From contig NZ_JBIFFV010000001.1 of NCBI RefSeq assembly GCF_043557345.1, positions 372,001 through 436,000 on the forward strand: a stretch of 64,000 nucleotides of DNA, written 5' to 3'. Source of the DNA: Sulfitobacter sp043557345 (lineage in GTDB: Bacteria > Pseudomonadota > Alphaproteobacteria > Rhodobacterales > Rhodobacteraceae). Of this stretch, positions 59,560 to 64,000 are shown one piece after another. The notes under the pieces are model-generated. The model was not told where the DNA came from and searched no databases. It saw nothing but the letters and a program-made list of their open reading frames with translations. The position numbers were made by a program, and so were the translations under genes. Each line of letters begins with the position of its first letter. The first letter of the stretch is position 1.

Positions 59560-60441
59560 ATGACCGACGACATGCAAGACAAGAAAACACGGGCCGCCGA
59601 CTGGTTCCGGAAGTTGCGCGACGAGATCGTGCAGGCCTTCCACGACATCGAGGCGCGCCACGTGGGCGAAGCCGAGGCCGGGCAATTCGTCGTCAGCCAC
59701 ACCAAGCGCAGCGCGCCCGACGGCTCGGACGCGGGTGGCGGCGAGATGTCGGTGATGCGCGGCGGGCGGGTGTTCGAGAAGGTCGGCGTGAACATCTCCA
59801 CCGTCTACGGCGAGTTGGGCGAGCGCGCGCAGGCCGCGATGGCGGCGCGCAAGGGGCTGCCCGGCATGGCCGAGGACCCGCGCTTCTGGGCCTCGGGGAT
59901 CAGCCTTGTTGCGCATATGCAAAACCCGCATGTGCCGGCGGTGCATATGAACACGCGCATGTTCTGGACCCCGCACGCCTGGTGGTTCGGCGGCGGGGCC
60001 GACCTGAACCCCTGCATCGAGTATGACGCGGACACCGCGCATTTCCACGCCCAGATGAAGGCCGCTTGCGACCCGCATGGCGAGACGCTCTATGACGAGT
60101 TGAAGGCCTGGGCCGATGAGTATTTCTACATCCCCCATCGCAAGCGGGCGCGGGGCGTAGGGGGAATTTTCTACGACGATCGCAACAGCGGCGATTGGGA
60201 GGCGGATTTCGCGCTCACGCAAGACGTCGGGCGCGCCTTCCTGCCCGCCTATGTGCCGCTGGTCGAGGCGCGGCGCGAGATGGAGTGGGACATGCACGAC
60301 AAGGATGTGCAGCTGCGGCACCGCGGGCTCTATGCCGAGTATAATCTCGTTTATGACCGCGGCACGAAGTTCGGGCTGGAGACAGGGCATGACCCCGACG
60401 CGGTGCTGATGAGCCTGCCGCCGATGGCGAAGTGGGTTTGA
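59560..60441 (+). CDS. hemF: Oxygen-dependent coproporphyrinogen III oxidase
   Basis: A 293-residue HemF that makes protoporphyrinogen IX using O2. Family signatures are SVMRGGRVFEKVGVNIS, HMNTRMFWTPHAWWFGGGAD and GVGGIFYDD. I use ATG 59560 (MTDDMQDKKT) because GGAAGG lies 8 bp upstream; ATG 59536, overlapping idi by 8 bp, is the alternative. The convergent hemE lies 239 bp away, with an inverted-repeat element between. Confidence 0.95.
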   Translation: MTDDMQDKKTRAADWFRKLRDEIVQAFHDIEARHVGEAEAGQFVVSHTKRSAPDGSDAGGGEMSVMRGGRVFEKVGVNISTVYGELGERAQAAMAARKGLPGMAEDPRFWASGISLVAHMQNPHVPAVHMNTRMFWTPHAWWFGGGADLNPCIEYDADTAHFHAQMKAACDPHGETLYDELKAWADEYFYIPHRKRARGVGGIFYDDRNSGDWEADFALTQDVGRAFLPAYVPLVEARREMEWDMHDKDVQLRHRGLYAEYNLVYDRGTKFGLETGHDPDAVLMSLPPMAKWV

Positions 60442-60478
60442 GGTAGCCACCCCGGCCCGGAATCAAGCCGTAGGCGCC

Positions 60479-60660
60479 GGGCCATCGCCTGCCCGCCCGC
60501 CACGCCAAAGGCGTGCCGCAATATTGAGGGCGCACCTTCGGTGCGACCGGGTAGGCGATTTGGTAAGGCTTGGCGTGACCTCGAGGGCGCACATCAAGGC
60601 TGATAGATAAAGTGGCTATAACAGCCGTCAGATCGCCAACCCGCGGGCAGGCGATGGCCC
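60479..60660. repeat. 182-bp element with 18-bp perfect inverted termini (MITE-like or structured intergenic element)
   Basis: GGGCCATCGCCTGCCCGC (60479-60496) and its exact reverse complement (60643-60660) flank 146 bp. Inside are two small hairpins (CACGCC-AAA-GGCGTG at 60501-60515, and CGCAC-CTTCG-GTGCG at 60531-60545) and a 10-bp direct repeat GAGGGCGCAC (60526-60535 and 60583-60592). No protein is encoded. It lies between convergent hemF and hemE. No target-site duplication was evident. Confidence 0.65.
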
Positions 60661-60680
60661 TCATCTCTTAGCGCGGGTGT

Positions 60681-61721
60681 TCAGCCCCGCGTCCCGCGCA
60701 CCGTATCAATCATCAACTGCACATTCTCCGGGTCCGCATCCGGTGTGATCCCATGCCCCAGATTGAAGATATGCGGCCCCTTCGACAGCGCGTCGCAAAT
60801 CGCCCGCGTCTCCTGCACCAGCGCATCCCCGCCTGTCACCATATGCGAGGACTTCAGGTTGCCCTGCACACAGCCATGCGGTTGCACATGTTCGGCCACC
60901 CACTCCGCGCTCACGCCGTCATCGACGGCGATACAGTCCGCCCCAGTGGCGGCATGTAGATTGGCGAAACGCGCCCCGGCCCCGCGCGGGAAGGCGATTA
61001 CCGGCACGCCCGGATGACGCGCCTTCAACGCGCTGATGATCTGGCGCAGCGGCTCGGTCGAATAGCGGTCGAAATCCGTGCCTTCCAGCGATCCAGCCCA
61101 GCTGTCGAAGAGCTTCACCACCTCGGCACCGGCCTTGATCTGCATGTCGAGGTATTCGATCGTCGCCAGCGTAATCCGCTCCATCAACGCGTCGAAGACC
61201 TCCGCGTTCTCGTCCTTCAGCGCATGGGCCGGCCCCTGATCCGGCGTGCCTTTGCCCGCGATCATATAGGTCGCCACCGTCCAAGGCGCGCCCGCGAAAC
61301 CGATCAGCGTCGTCTCTTCGGGCAGTTCGCGCGACAGGATGCGCACGGTTTCGTAAATCGGGGCGAGGTGGTCATGGATGGCGTCCGCCGGTTTCAGCGC
61401 TTCCATCTCGGCCTTGGTCGTGATCGTCGACAGACGCGGGCCTTCACCGGTGACGAACCACAGGTCGGCGCCAAGCGCCTGCGGCACCAGCAGAATGTCG
61501 GCGAAAAGGATAGAGGCGTCGAAACCATAGCGGCGGATCGGCTGCAAGGTCACCTCGGCGGCCAGTTCCGGGTTGTAGCACAGCGACAGGAAATCCCCCG
61601 CTTGCGCCCGGGTCGCGCGATACTCAGGCAGGTAGCGCCCGGCTTGCCGCATCATCCAGATCGGTGGCGTCGGCAGGGTTTCGCCCGCAAGGGCACGCAG
61701 GATGGTCTTATTCGCAGTCAT
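60681..61721 (-). CDS. hemE: Uroporphyrinogen decarboxylase
   Basis: A 346-residue enzyme converting uroporphyrinogen III to coproporphyrinogen III. The N-terminal PIWMMRQAGRYLPEYR, the segment LIGFAGAPWTVATYMI and the C-terminal FNLGHGITPDADPENV are diagnostic. It is divergent from hemC with an 84-bp shared upstream region. In several other alphaproteobacteria hemE borders oriC; here it is about 50 kb away. Confidence 0.97.
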   Translation of the reverse strand: MTANKTILRALAGETLPTPPIWMMRQAGRYLPEYRATRAQAGDFLSLCYNPELAAEVTLQPIRRYGFDASILFADILLVPQALGADLWFVTGEGPRLSTITTKAEMEALKPADAIHDHLAPIYETVRILSRELPEETTLIGFAGAPWTVATYMIAGKGTPDQGPAHALKDENAEVFDALMERITLATIEYLDMQIKAGAEVVKLFDSWAGSLEGTDFDRYSTEPLRQIISALKARHPGVPVIAFPRGAGARFANLHAATGADCIAVDDGVSAEWVAEHVQPHGCVQGNLKSSHMVTGGDALVQETRAICDALSKGPHIFNLGHGITPDADPENVQLMIDTVRGTRG

Positions 61722-61805
61722 TATGGCGTTCCTATTTGTGGCAAACCCGTAGGTAGCGCAGGTACAGCAGTTGTCAGTTCATGTCGACGGGGGTAGGGAT
61801 GCGTC

Positions 61806-62753
61806 ATGACGTATCAGCTTCCCACCCCGGCCCGGCCTCTCAACATCGGCACACGCGGATCGCTTCTGGCGCTCGCGCAGGCAAATGAGGTGCGCGACCG
61901 GCTCGCCGCCGCCTTCGACCTGCCGTTCGAGGCTTTCACCATCGTTGTGATCAAGACCACGGGTGACAAGATCATCGACCGCCCGCTGAAAGAGATCGGC
62001 GGCAAGGGGCTGTTCACCCGCGAGATCGAGGCCGCGCTGCTGGACGGCTCCATCGACATCGCGGTGCATTCGATGAAGGACATGCCCACGCTGCAACCCG
62101 GGGGGCTGCTGATCGACACCTATCTGCCGCGCGAGGATTTCCGCGACGCTTTCATCTCGCCGCATCTCAAGTCCATCGCCGAGTTGCCCGAAGGCGCGGT
62201 CGTCGGCACCTCCAGCCTGCGCCGCCGCGCGCAGGTGAAACTGCGCCGCCCGGATCTGGAAGTTGTCGAGTTCCGCGGCAATCTGCAAACCCGGCTGAAG
62301 AAGCTCGACGATGGTGTGGCCGAGGCGACCTTCCTCGCCATGGCCGGGCTGAACCGCTTGCAAATGGACGACGTGCCGCAGGCCGCCGTGCATCCCGACG
62401 ACATGCTGCCTGCCATCGCCCAAGGGGCGATTGGGGTGGAGCGCCGTGAGAGCGACAGCCGCGCCGCCGAGATGCTATCGGCGATCCATGACCGCAAGAC
62501 CGGCGAACAGCTTGCCGCCGAACGTGCGTTCCTCGCCACGCTCGACGGGTCTTGCGAGACGCCGATCGCTGGTCTGGCCGAACTCAACGGCACTGAGATG
62601 CGCCTGCGCGGGCAGGTGTTGCGCCCCGATGGGTCCGATGCGATCGGCGATGACGTGACCTGCGCCATTTCCGACGGCGCCGCGGCGGGCGAGGCGATGG
62701 CCCGCAAGCTTCTGTCCGAGGCCGGACCGGGTTTCTTTGACTGGCGCGAATGA
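61806..62753 (+). CDS. hemC: Hydroxymethylbilane synthase (porphobilinogen deaminase)
   Basis: A 315-residue enzyme that polymerises four porphobilinogens. NIGTRGSLLALAQANEV opens the conserved region, GGKGLFTREIE and VHSMKDMPT follow, and the dipyrromethane-cofactor cysteine lies in LDGSCETPIAG. The stop overlaps the ATG of the LysR gene (ATGA). It is divergent from hemE. Confidence 0.97.
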   Translation: MTYQLPTPARPLNIGTRGSLLALAQANEVRDRLAAAFDLPFEAFTIVVIKTTGDKIIDRPLKEIGGKGLFTREIEAALLDGSIDIAVHSMKDMPTLQPGGLLIDTYLPREDFRDAFISPHLKSIAELPEGAVVGTSSLRRRAQVKLRRPDLEVVEFRGNLQTRLKKLDDGVAEATFLAMAGLNRLQMDDVPQAAVHPDDMLPAIAQGAIGVERRESDSRAAEMLSAIHDRKTGEQLAAERAFLATLDGSCETPIAGLAELNGTEMRLRGQVLRPDGSDAIGDDVTCAISDGAAAGEAMARKLLSEAGPGFFDWRE

Positions 62754-63682
62754 TCGGCAATCTCTTCACGCTGAAACAGCTTGAAGCGCTGATCTGGGTC
62801 GCGGACCTTGGCAGTTTTCGCCGCGCCGCCGCGCATCTGAACACGACACAGCCCAATATCTCGGCCCGGATTTCCGGGCTGGAGGCAACGCTCGGCGTCA
62901 CCCTGATGCAGCGCGATGCCGGGTCGATCCGGCTCACCGAAAAGGGCACCGCCCTGCTGACCCAAGCCCGCCGTGTCCTGCGCGAAGCCGAAACACTGGT
63001 CGAGACCGCCGCGCGGCCCGACCTGATCGACGACAGTCTGCGCCTTGGCGTGACCGAAGTGGTCGCCAGCACATGGCTGCGCCCCTTCCTGCGCGCTTTG
63101 GCCGATGCCTATCCCAATCTTACCGTCGAACTTACCGTCGATCTGTCGCGCGATCTGGATCAGGAGCTTGCCGCTCATGCGCTTGACCTGACCCTGCAAA
63201 CCGCACCCTTCTCGACTCCGGCGAGCGGGCAGTTGGACCTTGCGACCTATGACTACATCTGGGTCGCCGCGCCTGAGTTGGCCGCGCAGATCGGCCCCGC
63301 GCCCGACTTTGCCGCCATGCTGCGCCATCCGGTGCTGGGCCATGCGCGCCATACGCAGGCCCATTTCGATCTGATCGGCCATTTCGACGGCACGACCGCG
63401 CCCAAGGCCCGTTTGGTGCCTTCCAGCAGCCTGTCGGCAGCGATGAATATGGTGCTTGACGGCATGGGTGTGGCGGTGATGCCGCGTGTCATGGTGGCAG
63501 CCGCGCTGGCCGACGGGGCGCTGCGCATTTTGCCCGCCGCGTGGCACCCGCGCCCGCTGCAAGTCGCGGCACGTTACCATGCGGATCGCACGCCCGCCTA
63601 TGTCACCCGCGCCGCCGAACTGGCCCGTGACTGCGCCCGGGCTTTCGATGCCGAGGATCGAAAAAACCTTTCACACCCATAG
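62750..63682 (+). CDS. LysR-family transcriptional regulator
   Basis: A 310-residue LysR-type regulator. The N-terminal winged helix-turn-helix (DLGSFRRAAAHLNTTQPNIS, about residues 16-35) is followed by a periplasmic-binding-protein-like effector domain. Although its start overlaps hemC, it lies 62 bp upstream of a hydantoinase/oxoprolinase gene in the same direction, so that operon is the more likely target (inference). The effector is unknown. Confidence 0.92.
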   Translation: MIGNLFTLKQLEALIWVADLGSFRRAAAHLNTTQPNISARISGLEATLGVTLMQRDAGSIRLTEKGTALLTQARRVLREAETLVETAARPDLIDDSLRLGVTEVVASTWLRPFLRALADAYPNLTVELTVDLSRDLDQELAAHALDLTLQTAPFSTPASGQLDLATYDYIWVAAPELAAQIGPAPDFAAMLRHPVLGHARHTQAHFDLIGHFDGTTAPKARLVPSSSLSAAMNMVLDGMGVAVMPRVMVAAALADGALRILPAAWHPRPLQVAARYHADRTPAYVTRAAELARDCARAFDAEDRKNLSHP

Positions 63683-63744
63683 AATATAATAATTTGCGCC
63701 GATGCTGCGCCCGCCCCTATCCTGTGTCCAAACAGGAGTGAGAC

Positions 63745-64000
63745 ATGGCATCAACCATCCGACTGGGCGTAGACATCGGCGGAACATTTACTGACGTGGT
63801 GCTGGAAAAGGGCGGCGAGAGTTTCTCGACCAAGGTGCTGACGACCTATGCCGCGCCCGAAAATGCGATCATCGACGGGATGCATCAGGTCTGCGCCAAG
63901 GCCGGGATCACGCCTGCCGACCTCACCCAGATCATCCACGGCACCACGCTGGCCACCAATGCGCTGATCGAGCGGCGCGGCGCCAAGACCGCGCTGATCA
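63745..64000 (+). CDS. Hydantoinase/oxoprolinase A-subunit family protein (5' part only)
   Basis: Only the first 85 codons are inside the window. The N-terminus IRLGVDIGGTFTDVV is the phosphate-binding loop of the HyuA/oxoprolinase family, and HGTTLATNALIERRGAKTAL is the second signature. Such proteins open cyclic amides such as hydantoins or 5-oxoproline with ATP, or act in acetone-carboxylase-like complexes. AGGAGTGAG precedes the ATG at 63745. Confidence 0.9.
   Translation, partial: MASTIRLGVDIGGTFTDVVLEKGGESFSTKVLTTYAAPENAIIDGMHQVCAKAGITPADLTQIIHGTTLATNALIERRGAKTALI

Overview
This is an origin-proximal chromosomal segment of a GC-rich alphaproteobacterium, very probably a marine member of the Rhodobacterales (Roseobacter group; Sulfitobacter-like is an inference, not shown). 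The indicators are a RegB/SenC/RegA cluster with a RegA almost identical to the Rhodobacter protein, a cytochrome c-550-type CycA, alphaproteobacterial AddA/AddB, a Mic60 (mitofilin) gene inside a hemD-hemY operon, a CtrA-type TTAA-N7-TTAA site, GANTC sites and several TRAP/oxidase families typical of roseobacters. Almost the whole window is ordinary core genome. I saw no phage, IS element, CRISPR array, rRNA or tRNA.

Layout. 1-10.98 kb: hrcA (its last residues run off the left edge), rph-rdgB-hemW, then a leftward operon mnmE-mnmG-rsmG-parA-parB with two perfect 16-bp parS sites inside coding sequence, then rho and hemJ. 10.98-11.39 kb: a 0.4-kb gene-free region with DnaA boxes, AT-rich tracts and four GANTC sites, which I call oriC; genes on both sides are transcribed away from it. 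11.4-18.7 kb: maf-aroE-coaE-dnaQ rightward, then secB, fxsA, a Tim44-like gene, mltA, smr and an MFS transporter. 18.8-31.2 kb: hslV-hslU behind a sigma-32-type promoter, trxA, and a leftward block made of a PAS-only protein that looks like a DivL without its kinase module, tsaE, amgK, murU, addB and addA. 31.3-34.0 kb: regB divergent from senC-regA. 34.0-38.6 kb: a GNAT and an HD-domain gene, a small secreted protein, ahcY, an extremely acidic PRC-barrel protein and a DUF2853 protein, with several clear terminators and a possible small RNA. 38.8-45.5 kb: tsaD-gpsA-yciI-EVE leftward and hemD-mic60-hemY rightward. 45.5-49.4 kb: a GNAT gene and nadA-nadB-nadC. 49.6-58.3 kb: the only clearly accessory-looking block, an RpiR regulator divergent from a seven-gene catabolic operon (amidohydrolase, TRAP DctQ-DctM-DctP, glutamine-synthetase-like ligase, aldehyde dehydrogenase, iron-type alcohol dehydrogenase). 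58.3-64 kb: cycA, idi-hemF, a 182-bp element with 18-bp perfect inverted termini, hemE divergent from hemC, a LysR regulator and the start of a hydantoinase/oxoprolinase gene.

How the genes work together. The origin end carries replication, segregation and repair functions (oriC, parABS, dnaQ, addAB). Haem synthesis and use are spread over the window (hemW, hemJ, hemD, hemY, hemF, hemE, hemC, cycA, senC, regBA). The most interesting unexplained unit is the RpiR/TRAP/glutamine-synthetase-like operon. Its gene content fits uptake of an amino alcohol or similar amine, gamma-glutamylation, two-step oxidation of the alcohol to the acid, and hydrolytic release of glutamate; this is inference. Other points of note are the kinase-less DivL-like protein behind a CtrA-type site, a third degenerate parS inside hslU, a GC dip over the parS segment, the inverted-repeat element beside hemE and the orphan promoter/terminator pair near 38.7 kb.
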